A DNA stretch of 64,000 bases from Amycolatopsis mongoliensis. Its GTDB lineage: Bacteria; Actinomycetota; Actinomycetes; Mycobacteriales; Pseudonocardiaceae. Under the pieces are notes generated by a model. It was not told where the DNA came from and ran no database searches. It was given only the letters and a program-made list of their open reading frames with translations. Of the stretch, positions 47,221-56,259 are shown one piece after another. A program made the position numbers and the translations under genes. Position 1 is the stretch's first letter. Every line of letters starts with the position of its first letter. The stretch spans positions 7,254,001 through 7,318,000 of the forward strand of contig NZ_CP127295.1 in the NCBI RefSeq assembly GCF_030285665.1. The letters are read 5' to 3'.

Positions 47221-47232
47221 CAACAAATGTTG
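47221..47232. promoter_or_regulatory. Operator between flavoprotein and XRE-cupin genes
   Basis: CAACA and TGTTG around AA (47221-47232) make a short perfect palindrome in the 77-bp divergent gap. It is the A/T-richest point there. It is a good site for the XRE-cupin regulator to control itself and the flavoprotein-globin operon. Confidence 0.5.
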
Positions 47233-47264
47233 CCGTTTCCGGGACAAGGGCGTTTGCTGGGGGC

Positions 47265-47852
47265 ATGACGGACGCCATCACCCAGGCCCTGGCCGAGGTC
47301 GGCCCCCGGCTCAAGCGGGTCCGCACGCAGCGGCGGGTCACGCTGGCCGACCTCTCGGCGGCGACGGGCATCTCGAAGAGCACGCTGTCGCGGCTGGAGT
47401 CCGGCCAGCGCAAGCCGAGCCTCGAGCTGCTGCTGCCGATCGCGCAGGCCCACCAGGTACCCCTCGACGAACTGGTGGGCGCGCCGGAGGTCGGCGACCC
47501 CCGCGTCCGGCTCACGGCGCGCCGCATCCCGCGCCACAACGGCGCCACGATGACGGTCCTGCCGCTGACCCGCCAGCCCGGCGCGCCCCAGGCGTTCAAG
47601 ATGGTCCTGGAACCGGAGACGGGCGAGCCCGACCCCCAGGTCCACGAGGGCTACGAGTGGCTGTACGTCCTGTCGGGCCGGCTGAGGCTGGTCCTGGCCG
47701 ACCGCGACATGACCCTGGGCCCGGGCGAGGCGGCGGAGTTCGACACGAGGCTGCCGCACTGGTTCGGCGCGGTCGGCGGTCGGCCGGCGGAGATCCTCAG
47801 CCTGTTCGGGAAGCAGGGGGAGCGGCTCCACCTGCGGGCGAAGTCGCGCTGA
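47265..47852 (+). CDS. XRE-family regulator with cupin domain
   Basis: A 195-residue protein. HTH: RRVTLADLSAATGISKSTLS, RLESGQRKPSLELLLPIAQA. Cupin: PQVHEGYEWLYVLSGRLRLV, LGPGEAAEFDTRLPHWFGAV with His and Glu metal-ligand positions. These regulators sense small molecules through the cupin. It diverges from the flavoprotein gene and converges with the LUD gene, leaving 3 bp between stops. Confidence 0.92.
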   Translation: MTDAITQALAEVGPRLKRVRTQRRVTLADLSAATGISKSTLSRLESGQRKPSLELLLPIAQAHQVPLDELVGAPEVGDPRVRLTARRIPRHNGATMTVLPLTRQPGAPQAFKMVLEPETGEPDPQVHEGYEWLYVLSGRLRLVLADRDMTLGPGEAAEFDTRLPHWFGAVGGRPAEILSLFGKQGERLHLRAKSR

Positions 47853-47855
47853 CGT

Positions 47856-48485
47856 TCAGAACCCGATGGCTTCGCGCAGCAGCAGCACCGTCGCCCGCCC
47901 CGGCCGGGGTTCCGCGGTGAGCACGAGGACCCGGTTGACCGCGCTGGGCCACCCGTGGACCTCCTGCGTGCGGGCGCTTTCCCGGGGCAGGCAGTGCTCG
48001 TCGACGCGGCGCAGCGCAGTCTCCAGGTCGGGCACCACTTTCTGCGCCCCGACCACCCAGATCGCCCGGCCGGCGCCGCCCGCATAGGCGGGCAGCTGGC
48101 TCCCGCTGCCCGAAGCGGCCACGAGGGAGCCGGTTTCGGTGACCGCCGCGACGCTGCCCACCACGACGTCGGGGCTCGCGAGCAGCCGCCGGATCTCGTC
48201 GGCGCCCGTCGCGCGGTCGATCGCCAGGACGAGTGGTTTCACCGCCCGGTACCGCTCGCCGTCGTTGATGTCCGCGTCGATGCCCGACAGGCGCAGGGTC
48301 TCGCTGGCCCCGGTGAACACGCCGGCCCCGGCCGGGATCAGCTCGCGGACGCGGGCCCGCGCGGCCGCGGCGTCGTCGAGGATCTCCACGGCGAACCCGT
48401 GGGCGGTCAGCGCCGCGGCCGCCCGCTCCAGGCGCTGGGCGGGCACGGGGTCGGCGAACGAGGTGATCGGCAACGGGGTGGTCAT
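47856..48485 (-). CDS. LUD (LutC/YkgG-like) domain protein
   Basis: A 209-residue protein. ALTAHGFAVEILDDAAAARA, GVFTGASETLRLSGIDADIN, VVGSVAAVTETGSLVAASGS and AIWVVGAQKVVPDLETALRR follow the LUD domain seen in LutB/LutC-type lactate-utilisation proteins. Here it is a stand-alone gene without LutA or LutB. It shares a symmetric divergent promoter with the ECF41-type sigma gene at 48606, so it is a probable direct target of that sigma factor. Confidence 0.87.
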   Translation of the reverse strand: MTTPLPITSFADPVPAQRLERAAAALTAHGFAVEILDDAAAARARVRELIPAGAGVFTGASETLRLSGIDADINDGERYRAVKPLVLAIDRATGADEIRRLLASPDVVVGSVAAVTETGSLVAASGSGSQLPAYAGGAGRAIWVVGAQKVVPDLETALRRVDEHCLPRESARTQEVHGWPSAVNRVLVLTAEPRPGRATVLLLREAIGF

Positions 48486-48520
48486 GGCGGCTCCTGGCGT
48501 GGTCGGATCGGTTTCCCCGG

Positions 48521-48582
48521 GTACGACAACGCAGCCACCCGGAATGTGAGGCCTCACATCCGGGGCCGCTGTCTTGTCGTAC
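48521..48582. promoter_or_regulatory. Exactly symmetric divergent ECF41-type promoter pair
   Basis: A 16-bp perfect palindrome ATGTGAGGCCTCACAT (48544-48559) and outer arms GTACGACAA (48521-48529) / TTGTCGTAC (48574-48582) share one centre at 48551.5. Read to the right it gives CCTCACA-N16-TGTC; read to the left it gives the same. This fits the reported ECF41 consensus TGTCACA-N16-CGTC with correct spacing. The two -35 elements are back to back in the palindrome. Confidence 0.75.
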
Positions 48583-48605
48583 GGGGTGACGACGAAGGGA
48601 GCACG

Positions 48606-49466
48606 ATGGACGCGCTCATGGGCGAGCGGCGCCGGTTGATCAACCTCGCCTACCGGCTCCTGGGCTCCCTGGCCGAGGCCGAGGACGCCGTGCAGGAGGC
48701 CTATGCCCGGTGGTTCGCGCTGTCCCGGCCGCAGCGGGACGCCATCGAGTCCCCGGGGGCCTGGCTGACGACGGTCACCGGCCGCATCTGCCTCAACCTG
48801 CTCGGCTCGGCGCGCGCACGCCGCGAGACCTACGTGGGCGAATGGATCCCCGAGCCGGTGCCCGAGAGCCCGGCCGGCGATCCGGCCGACCGGGTCACGC
48901 TGGACGAGTCGGTGAGCATGGCGTTCCTGGTCGTGCTCGAGTCGATGACGCCGGCCGAGCGCGTCGCGTTCATCCTGCACGACGTCTTCTGCCACTCCTT
49001 CGCCGAAGTCGCCGAGATCGTCGGGCGGACGCAGGCGGCGTGCCGCCAGCTGGCCTCTTCGGCCCGCCGCCGCGTTCGCGCGTCGCAGGGTCTGCCGACT
49101 CCGGCGGCCCGGCAGGCGGGGATCGTCCGGGAGTTCAAGCGGGCGTGGGAGGCGAAGGACATCGACGCCCTGATCGGCCTCCTCGATCCGGGCGCCACGG
49201 CGACCGCCGACGGCGGCGGCCTCGCCGCCACCTTCCTGCACCCCATCGAAGGCGGCGAGCGGGTCGCGCGCGCCTGGATCGAGCTCGCCGGCCGCAGGCC
49301 CGGCACCATGACGTTCCTGGAGCGCACGGTCAACGGCCGGCCCGGTCTGGTCGCCCGGCAGGACGGCGTCGTCGTGACGGTGTTCGCGTTCGAGGTCGCG
49401 GGTGACCGGATCCGGCACATCTGGGTCGTCCGCAACCCCGAGAAACTGCGGCGCTGGACGAACTAG
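48606..49466 (+). CDS. ECF41-type sigma factor (SigJ-like) with SnoaL-like C-terminal domain
   Basis: A 286-residue protein. Region 2: RRLINLAYRLLGSLAEAEDA, VQEAYARWFAL, SPGAWLTTVTGRICLNLL. Region 4: MTPAERVAFILHDVFCHSFA, EVAEIVGRTQAACRQLASSA. The linker has WIPEPVPESP and the C-terminal domain has TADGGGLAATF and a final VRNPEKLRRW, which correspond to the WLPEP, DGGGK and NPDKL motifs of ECF41 factors. In that group the fused domain both activates and restrains the sigma factor. The symmetric promoter upstream suggests it drives its own gene and the LUD gene. Confidence 0.92.
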   Translation: MDALMGERRRLINLAYRLLGSLAEAEDAVQEAYARWFALSRPQRDAIESPGAWLTTVTGRICLNLLGSARARRETYVGEWIPEPVPESPAGDPADRVTLDESVSMAFLVVLESMTPAERVAFILHDVFCHSFAEVAEIVGRTQAACRQLASSARRRVRASQGLPTPAARQAGIVREFKRAWEAKDIDALIGLLDPGATATADGGGLAATFLHPIEGGERVARAWIELAGRRPGTMTFLERTVNGRPGLVARQDGVVVTVFAFEVAGDRIRHIWVVRNPEKLRRWTN

Positions 49467-50452
49467 GGGAGTTCGGCCGGCAGCGCGAAGCCCGCGTACA
49501 TCGCGGGGTCGAGGAAGCCGGTGATCTCGGCGATCCGGTCGTCGCGCAGCGTCAGCACGTTCACGCAGCCGATGCGGAAGACGCCGTCCGGGTGGCGCTG
49601 GTAGCACGCGAACGCGAGCTGGCCGCTGGCCCGGACCGGCACGAGCCGCCACGGCGTGGCGAACACGCTGCCGGACAGGAAGCGGGCGACGTCGTCGCGG
49701 CCGTCGAACCAGGCGGGCAGCGGCGGCATCGTGAAGCGGGCGTCCTCGGCGAGCAGGTCGAGCAGCGCCGGGACGTCCGCGCGCTCCCACGCCGCGACGA
49801 AAGCCGCCACCAGCGCGCGTTCCGCGTCGTCGCCGAGACTGCGCAGCGTCGCCTGCTGGCTTCGCGACGGCGTTCGCTGGTCGAGGGTCTTGCGGGCCCG
49901 CTGCAGCGCGCTGTTCACCGAAGCGACCGACGTGTCGAGCACCTCGGCGACCTCCGCGGCGGAGAACGCGAGCACCTCGCGCAGGATCAGCACTGCCCGC
50001 TGGGTGCCGGGGAGGTGCTGCAGTGCGGCGACGAACGCCAGCTCGACGCTTTCGCGGAGCTCGAAGCGGCGCTGCGGGTCCCAGTCGTCCCCGGGGTAGG
50101 GCTCGACGAACGCCTCGCCGTCGACCGGGCCGGCGAGCGCGTCACCGGGCTTCGCCGCCGGGTGGTGGTCGCGCGGCAGCAGGCGTTGCGGCCGCTGCTT
50201 GATCATCCGCAGGCAGGCGTTCGTGGCGATCCGGTAGAGCCACGCGCGCACCGAGCTGCGCCCCTCGAACCCGGCCAGCCCGCGCCAGGCACCGAGCAGC
50301 GCCTCCTGCAGCGCGTCTTCGGCGTCGTGCAGGGCGCCGAGCAGCCGGTAGCAGTGGGCGCGCAGCTCGCTCCGGTAGGGCCGCACGAGCCGGTCGAACG
50401 CGCCGCGGTCCTCGCGCCGGGCCGCTTCGAGCAGGTCGGCTTCGGTGTCCAT
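49463..50452 (-). CDS. ECF sigma factor with SnoaL-like C-terminal domain (SigG-like)
   Basis: A 329-residue protein. Region 2: RSELRAHCYRLLGALHDAED, ALQEALLGAWRGL, VRAWLYRIATNACLRMIKQR. Region 4: LPGTQRAVLILREVLAFSAA, EVAEVLDTSVASVNSALQRA. The SnoaL-like part starts near residue 210 (LVAAFVAAWERADVPALLDL). It is the closest relative in the window of the sigma factor at 4447. It converges with the ECF41-type gene, and the two stop codons share the four bases CTAG (49463-49466). Confidence 0.92.
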   Translation of the reverse strand: MDTEADLLEAARREDRGAFDRLVRPYRSELRAHCYRLLGALHDAEDALQEALLGAWRGLAGFEGRSSVRAWLYRIATNACLRMIKQRPQRLLPRDHHPAAKPGDALAGPVDGEAFVEPYPGDDWDPQRRFELRESVELAFVAALQHLPGTQRAVLILREVLAFSAAEVAEVLDTSVASVNSALQRARKTLDQRTPSRSQQATLRSLGDDAERALVAAFVAAWERADVPALLDLLAEDARFTMPPLPAWFDGRDDVARFLSGSVFATPWRLVPVRASGQLAFACYQRHPDGVFRIGCVNVLTLRDDRIAEITGFLDPAMYAGFALPAELP

Positions 50453-50472
50453 GCGCGCATCCTGCCCGACGG

Positions 50473-50967
50473 TCAGCCGAGCTCGCGCTGCATCAGGAGG
50501 GTGTCGAGCCACCGGCCGTGTTTGAACCCGACGCGCCGCAGCACGCCCGCGTCGGTGAACCCGGCCGCGCGGTGCAGGTTCCGCGACGCCGGGCTGCCGG
50601 AGTCGACGACCACGGCGATCGCCTGCTGGGCGCCCGCCTTGGCGCACCGCTCGAGCAGCTCGTCCAGCAGGCGCCGGCCGTGGCCGCGGCCGGTGGCTTC
50701 GGGCGCGAGGTAGATGGTCGTCTCGACGGTGTGCCGGTAGGCGGGTTTCGGCCGCCAGGGCGCGGCGAGTGCGTAGCCGTCGATGCCCGCCCCGGCCAGG
50801 ACGAGGAACGGCAGGTCGCCCTCGCGGATCTTCGCGCGCCACTGGTCCGGGGTCGGTGGGGTGGTCTCGAAGGTGACGACCGAGTCGGTGACGTACGGCG
50901 CGAAGACGGCCGCGATGCCTTCGGCGTCCGCCTCGGTCGCCGGCCGCATTTCCGCTATAGTGGACAT
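50473..50967 (-). CDS. GNAT acetyltransferase of the phosphinothricin-acetyltransferase type
   Basis: A 164-residue protein. MRPATEADAEGIAAVFAPYV, TFETTPPTPDQWRAKIREGD, YRHTVETTIYLAPEATGRGH, GRRLLDELLERCAKAGAQQA and HRAAGFTDAGVLRRVGFKHG match the Pat/Bar-like (YncA-type) group that acetylates amino-acid-like compounds such as methionine derivatives. The real substrate cannot be told. It diverges from an XRE-cupin gene with 18 bp between starts. Confidence 0.9.
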   Translation of the reverse strand: MSTIAEMRPATEADAEGIAAVFAPYVTDSVVTFETTPPTPDQWRAKIREGDLPFLVLAGAGIDGYALAAPWRPKPAYRHTVETTIYLAPEATGRGHGRRLLDELLERCAKAGAQQAIAVVVDSGSPASRNLHRAAGFTDAGVLRRVGFKHGRWLDTLLMQRELG

Positions 50968-50980
50968 GGCTGCTATTATA
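50956..50980. promoter_or_regulatory. Overlapping divergent promoters of GNAT and XRE-cupin genes
   Basis: On the minus strand TATAAT (50980-50975) is a perfect -10 only 7 bp before the GNAT ATG at 50967, giving a nearly leaderless message. On the plus strand TATAGT (50956-50961) lies 24 bp before the XRE ATG and overlaps the GNAT start codons. Related CTATA elements occur twice, so XRE binding should affect both. Confidence 0.5.
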
Positions 50981-50985
50981 GAGGA

Positions 50986-51561
50986 ATGATCGATCCGGTG
51001 AGCCTGGGCCGCCGCCTGCACGCCTTGCGGACCGGCCGCGGCCTGGCGTTGAGCGCGCTGGCCCGGGAAGCCGGGGTGAGCGTCAGCATGCTGTCGGCCA
51101 TCGAGCGCGGCGAGAAGACCCCGACGGTGGTCGTGCTGTCCCGGATCGCCGACGGCCTGGGGTGGTCGTCGTCGCGCCTGCTGGCCGACCTGGAGACGGA
51201 CCGGGTGATCGTCCGCCGCGCGGCCGAGCAGGACCACGTCGCCGAGCCGGGTGGCTGGCACCGCACGGTGCTGACGCCGGTCGTGCCGGGGGTCAACTTC
51301 GAGTGGATCCGCACGACGTTGCCCGCCGGGTGTGACGCGGGCGAGTTTCCCGCGTACGCGCCGGGTTCCCACGAATTCGTCGCGGTGGAGTCGGGCACGC
51401 TGTGGCTGGGCGTCGATTCGGCCGAGCACGTCCTGGCGGCGGGGGATTCGGTCTACTTCCCGGCCGACGTGACGCATTCCTACGCGAACCGCGGCGACGA
51501 GCCGTGCGAGTACCACGTGGCGGCGCTCGTGATGCGCCCGCGAACCGGCCGGGTTCAGTAG
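50986..51561 (+). CDS. XRE-family regulator with cupin domain
   Basis: A 191-residue protein. HTH: GRGLALSALAREAGVSVSML, SAIERGEKTPTVVVLSRIAD. Cupin: AYAPGSHEFVAVESGTLWLG, LAAGDSVYFPADVTHSYANR with the usual His, Glu and His positions. It is likely the regulator of the divergent acetyltransferase. A GAGG ribosome site lies two bases before its ATG region. It overlaps the opposite small gene by 7 bp. Confidence 0.92.
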   Translation: MIDPVSLGRRLHALRTGRGLALSALAREAGVSVSMLSAIERGEKTPTVVVLSRIADGLGWSSSRLLADLETDRVIVRRAAEQDHVAEPGGWHRTVLTPVVPGVNFEWIRTTLPAGCDAGEFPAYAPGSHEFVAVESGTLWLGVDSAEHVLAAGDSVYFPADVTHSYANRGDEPCEYHVAALVMRPRTGRVQ

Positions 51562-51851
51562 GCGACGTCGCTGCGGCCGAGTGCTTCGCCGAGCGCCGGC
51601 CCGGCGCTCCCGTCCTCGTCGAGCGCCCGCCGCAGCAGCGCCGCCGCGTGGGTGCGGACACCGCAGCTCGCCGGATTCCGCCGCAGGTCCTCGAGAACGG
51701 GCGAGCCGACGCCGCACACCGACCTGACCACCGAGACGATCTCGGCCACGGTTCGCGACGCCGCCTCCGAAACCCGGACTCCCGAGCGGACGGCACCGAA
51801 GTGGTCGGCGATGGCGCGGACGGCCGCGTCCGCGAGGTTCCGGTGGTCCAT
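51555..51851 (-). CDS. Hypothetical helical protein
   Basis: A 98-residue protein from an ATG with a GGAGGGGGG site. It is mostly helical: MDHRNLADAAVRAIADHFGA, SEAASRTVAEIVSVVRSVCG, THAAALLRRALDEDGSAGPA. No signal peptide or membrane segment. No family recognised. It lies upstream of, and opposite to, the EF-Tu leader. Confidence 0.65.
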   Translation of the reverse strand: MDHRNLADAAVRAIADHFGAVRSGVRVSEAASRTVAEIVSVVRSVCGVGSPVLEDLRRNPASCGVRTHAAALLRRALDEDGSAGPALGEALGRSDVAY

Positions 51852-51975
51852 GGGCGTCCCCCCTCCAGGCCAGGCCGATGATCCCGTCCAGAGGTCGCCG
51901 GTGACGGCGGCGTTGTTACGGCAACCCGCGAAAACCGGGTGACACCACCGTCTTTTCCGTGGCACCCTGCGGATC

Positions 51976-52077
51976 ATGTTTCCCGTGACCGATAGCGCGA
52001 CGCTCGCAGGCGTGTCCCTGCCGAGCGCCCTTTCGGCACGGCTGTCTTCGATCCTGCACAGCGGCGCTCGAAGCTGA
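51976..52077 (+). CDS. Possible 33-codon leader peptide before EF-Tu
   Basis: Reading frame [20 protein letters not shown] followed by [13 protein letters not shown] and TGA. It lies in the 324-bp stretch between 51851 and 52176, which otherwise holds no gene. Its stop codon overlaps the first bases of an 11-bp perfect hairpin. No strong ribosome site precedes it. Codon use is less biased than in neighbours. It is given as a candidate regulatory peptide only. Confidence 0.35.
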   Translation: MFPVTDSATLAGVSLPSALSARLSSILHSGARS

Positions 52078-52125
52078 CCCTTCCCCGATTCCCTGTCGTG
52101 AGCGCGGAACCGCCGGGGAAGGGTC
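52076..52125 (+). promoter_or_regulatory. Leader hairpin before the second-type EF-Tu gene
   Basis: GACCCTTCCCC (52076-52086) pairs perfectly with GGGGAAGGGTC (52115-52125) across a 28-nt loop that contains a TCGTGAGCG piece. It ends 50 bp before the EF-Tu ATG. With the candidate leader peptide ending on its left arm it could act as an attenuator or ribosome-responsive switch. Confidence 0.55.
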
Positions 52126-52175
52126 GACGCGTTCGCCCGGTTTCGCGCGCTTTCGCTCTCAGTACAGGAAATCCC

Positions 52176-53363
<1,188 letters not shown>

Positions 53364-53369
53364 AGAGCG

Positions 53370-53399
53370 AGCTCGCCCCCGCCCCGGCGGGGGCGAGCT
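53370..53399 (+). terminator. Strong hairpin after EF-Tu
   Basis: AGCTCGCCCCCGC (53370-53382) pairs perfectly with GCGGGGGCGAGCT (53387-53399) with loop CCCG, 6 bp after the stop. The following bases are TTGACTCAT. This is a typical high-GC intrinsic terminator. Confidence 0.8.
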
Positions 53400-53502
53400 T
53401 GACTCATCCGATCATTTGCTCCTAGCCTGGTGACGCGCATTCCCGATCCGCCGTCGGAAACACCGCGCAGTGTTTCCGCCGTAGCGAGAAAAGGGAGCTT
53501 TC

Positions 53503-55053
53503 GTGGGCGAAGCGTTCAGCCGCCGTCGTGCGGTCACCTGGGGAGCTGCGGCGGGCGCCGCGCTGCCATTCATCGGATCTCCGGCGATCGCGGCGGAAGA
53601 CGGCGCGCCGGGCCGGTTCTTCGACGTCACGAAGTTCGGTGCGAAGGGCGACGGGCGCACCATCGACACCGCCGCGATCAACCGCGCGATCGACGCGGCC
53701 GCGACCCGCGGCGGCACCGTGTACTTCCCGGCCGGGAAGTACGCGAGCTATTCGATCCACCTCAAGAGCACCGTGGCGCTGTACCTGGCGGCGAACGCGA
53801 CGATCCTCGCGGCCACCCCGGCCGGCGGCAAGGGCTACGACCCGGCCGAGCCGGGCGCGGGCAACCCGTACCAGGACTTCGGGCACAGCCACTGGCACAA
53901 CAGCCTGATCTGGGGCGAGAACCTGGAGAACGTCACCATCGAGGGGCCGGGCAAGATCGACGGCAAGGGCCTCGTCGCCGGCGGCAGCGCGGAGTCGGCG
54001 CCGCTCAACGGCAACAAGGCGATCGCGCTCAAGCTGTGCCGCAACGTCGCGATCCGCGACATCACGATCGTCAACGGCGGCCACTTCGGCATCCTGCCGA
54101 CCGGCGTCGACAACTTCCGCATCGACGGCCTGGTGATCGACACCAACCGCGACGGCATCAACATCGACTGCTGCAAGAACGTCCGGATCGCCAACACGAC
54201 GGTGAACTCGCCGAACGACGACGCGATCGTGCTGAAGAGCTCGTACGCGCTGAACCGGGTGCGCGACACGGAAAACGTGACCATCACCAACTGTTTCGTC
54301 AGCGGCTACGACCTCGGCACGCTGGTCGACGGCACGTATCGGACGTCGTCGTACGGGCGCACCGGCCGCGTCAAGTTCGGCACGGAGGCCAACGGCGGGT
54401 TCCGCAACATCGCGATCTCCAACGTGGTCTTCGAGTACTGCCGGGGCCTGGCGCTGGAGACGGTCGACGGCGGGTGGCTGGAGGACGTGACGATCAGCAA
54501 CCTGACGATGCGCAAGGTCCAGATGCCGCTGTTCCTTCGTCTGGGTGCCCGCATGCGCGGCCCGGCGGGTATCCCGGTCGGGTTCCTGCGCCGGGTGAGC
54601 ATCAGCGACGTGACGACGTTCGACGCGGACCCGCGGTATCCGTCGTGCTTCGCGGGGATCCCCGGCCACCCGATCGAGGACTTGAAGCTGAGCACCATCC
54701 GCCACCACCTGGCGGGCGGCCTCACCCCGGGCGACGCGGTCCAGAACCCACCGGGGCTGGAAACCGCCTACCCGGAGCCGTCGATGTTCGGCACGCTCCC
54801 GGCGTACGGGTTCTTCATCCGCCACGCGCGCGGGATCAGCCTGGACAATGTGGACGTCCGCTTCGGAGCCCGGGACACGCGCCCGGCGTTCGTCGTGCGT
54901 GACGCCGCGGATGTGGACGTGCACCACTGCCGCGCGGACCAGGTGGCGGGAACCCCGACGTTCGTGCTGGACGGCGTGGACGACTTCCGGGTGAGCGATG
55001 GGCGCCCGGTGGGGGAGGCCCGGGTGGAGCACGCGGACCACCAGGAGCTGTAG
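53503..55053 (+). CDS. Secreted GH28 polygalacturonase-like enzyme
   Basis: A 516-residue protein from a GTG. The Tat-like signal is SRRRAVTWGAAAGAALPFIG, ending near SPAIAAEDG. The right-handed beta-helix follows: FFDVTKFGAKGDGRTIDTAA, GGTVYFPAGKYASYSIHLKS, NVTIEGPGKIDGKGL, TNRDGINIDCCKNVRI, NSPNDDAIVLKSSYALNR (catalytic Asp pair) and NVTITNCFVSGYDLGTLVDG. GH28 enzymes act on pectin-like or rhamnogalacturonan-type polymers outside the cell. The exact linkage is unknown. Confidence 0.88.
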   Translation: MGEAFSRRRAVTWGAAAGAALPFIGSPAIAAEDGAPGRFFDVTKFGAKGDGRTIDTAAINRAIDAAATRGGTVYFPAGKYASYSIHLKSTVALYLAANATILAATPAGGKGYDPAEPGAGNPYQDFGHSHWHNSLIWGENLENVTIEGPGKIDGKGLVAGGSAESAPLNGNKAIALKLCRNVAIRDITIVNGGHFGILPTGVDNFRIDGLVIDTNRDGINIDCCKNVRIANTTVNSPNDDAIVLKSSYALNRVRDTENVTITNCFVSGYDLGTLVDGTYRTSSYGRTGRVKFGTEANGGFRNIAISNVVFEYCRGLALETVDGGWLEDVTISNLTMRKVQMPLFLRLGARMRGPAGIPVGFLRRVSISDVTTFDADPRYPSCFAGIPGHPIEDLKLSTIRHHLAGGLTPGDAVQNPPGLETAYPEPSMFGTLPAYGFFIRHARGISLDNVDVRFGARDTRPAFVVRDAADVDVHHCRADQVAGTPTFVLDGVDDFRVSDGRPVGEARVEHADHQEL

Positions 55054-55146
55054 GACCGGCCGGCGGGACCCCGGCGCCGCCGCGGGACCCGGCCGGTTTC
55101 CGCGTTTCGCCGGTTTCGCGCGGGGTGCGCTGTTAGGGTCCGGGCG

Positions 55147-55416
55147 GTGCGAGCGTGGTGGTGCGGCCTGGTCCTGAGCACGGTCGTGCTGCTCGGCGCG
55201 TGCGCGGGCGGCGGATCGGGGAGCGGGCAGGTGATCCCGCCGTCCACGACCGACGTCCCGTCCACAACGGACTCACCGCCGACGGCCGAATCTCCGGCGG
55301 CCACCGAGACCCCGGTGGCGACCACGACCACGCCGACGCGGGCGCACCCGCCGACGACGACGGCGAAGAAGCCCACGACCCTGCGCCGCACCACGACCCG
55401 GCGCCGCCCACGCTGA
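55147..55416 (+). CDS. Short Thr/Pro-rich lipoprotein
   Basis: An 89-residue protein from a GTG. Signal and lipobox: CGLVLSTVVLLGACAGGGSG with Cys19 or so as lipid site. The rest is a Thr/Pro/Ser chain ending in a basic stretch (TTLRRTTTRRRPR). It lacks a folded domain. No family recognised. Confidence 0.6.
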   Translation: MRAWWCGLVLSTVVLLGACAGGGSGSGQVIPPSTTDVPSTTDSPPTAESPAATETPVATTTTPTRAHPPTTTAKKPTTLRRTTTRRRPR

Positions 55417-55524
55417 GCACGGGCGCACATCGCGATCCGGCGACAATGCCCCGGCCGCGGTAACCATCACCGCGTCCTCCCGACGGAACCACGGTACGGC
55501 CCTGAAGTCGTCGAAGGTGTGCTG

Positions 55525-55905
55525 ATGAAGTCGTGGTTGTGGGGAATGCTGCTCGTCACAGGCGTGGCGACGGCGGCGTGTGGCGCCTCACCGTCGCCCG
55601 CACGTGCCCCGGCCCCGTCCAGCACCACCGAAACCGTGGTCACCATCGAGCCGACGCCTGTCGTGACCGTCACCGTGCCCCCGACCTCGAGTGTGACGGC
55701 TCCCGCCGCCACCAAGACGTCGGTCCGCAAGACACCGACCCGGCAGCCTCCACGGTTCGGCTACCAGTGCCGGGACGGTGACGAACGGAAATACGACGTC
55801 TGCGCGGGCCACCGGGCCTGGGTCGACGGACAGCGCGAGTTCACCGGCTGCCTGGACAGCGGCGGAAACTGGGACATCGAGAACCAGCGCTGCGAACGCC
55901 CCTGA
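55525..55905 (+). CDS. Lipoprotein with small Cys-containing C-terminal domain
   Basis: A 126-residue protein. Lipobox in [21 protein letters not shown] Thr/Val/Pro linker is followed by about 45 residues with four cysteines: [40 protein letters not shown]. Two disulfides are likely. A GTG at 55519 is also possible. It resembles the lipoprotein at 55147 in linker style, so the two may be related by duplication. Confidence 0.68.
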   Translation: MKSWLWGMLLVTGVATAACGASPSPARAPAPSSTTETVVTIEPTPVVTVTVPPTSSVTAPAATKTSVRKTPTRQPPRFGYQCRDGDERKYDVCAGHRAWVDGQREFTGCLDSGGNWDIENQRCERP

Positions 55906-55907
55906 GC

Positions 55908-56123
55908 TCAGCGGCCGCGGAGACCCGGCCGCGCCAAGCCGACCGTCGCGAGGACGATCAGCGCCACCGCCGCCACTCCCGCGATCACCGACAGCACCGG
56001 GGCCGGCGAATCCGTCCGCACCAAGGTGAGAATGCTCGACAGCAGCAGTACCCCTCCCACCCCCAGGTTCAGCCAGCACAGCGGAGCCGTGCTCGGGATG
56101 AAATGCCAACGCCGCTCGGCCAT
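55908..56123 (-). CDS. Small membrane protein
   Basis: A 71-residue protein with a strong GGAGGAGG site before the ATG at 56123. Two hydrophobic segments ([20 protein letters not shown] and [20 protein letters not shown]) and a basic end (LARPGLRGR). No family recognised. It converges on the lipoprotein gene with 2 bp between stops. Confidence 0.68.
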   Translation of the reverse strand: MAERRWHFIPSTAPLCWLNLGVGGVLLLSSILTLVRTDSPAPVLSVIAGVAAVALIVLATVGLARPGLRGR

Positions 56124-56259
56124 CGGACCTCCTCCGTCGGGAACTCTCCCCGGATCTGCCCCGAAGGCGAGTGGATCAAACCGGCGGGAATCCGACGTGA
56201 CCCCGAGCTGTCGCAAACCTGCCAGCCACCGCGCTCCGCCGACGGTCTACTGGGGCGTC

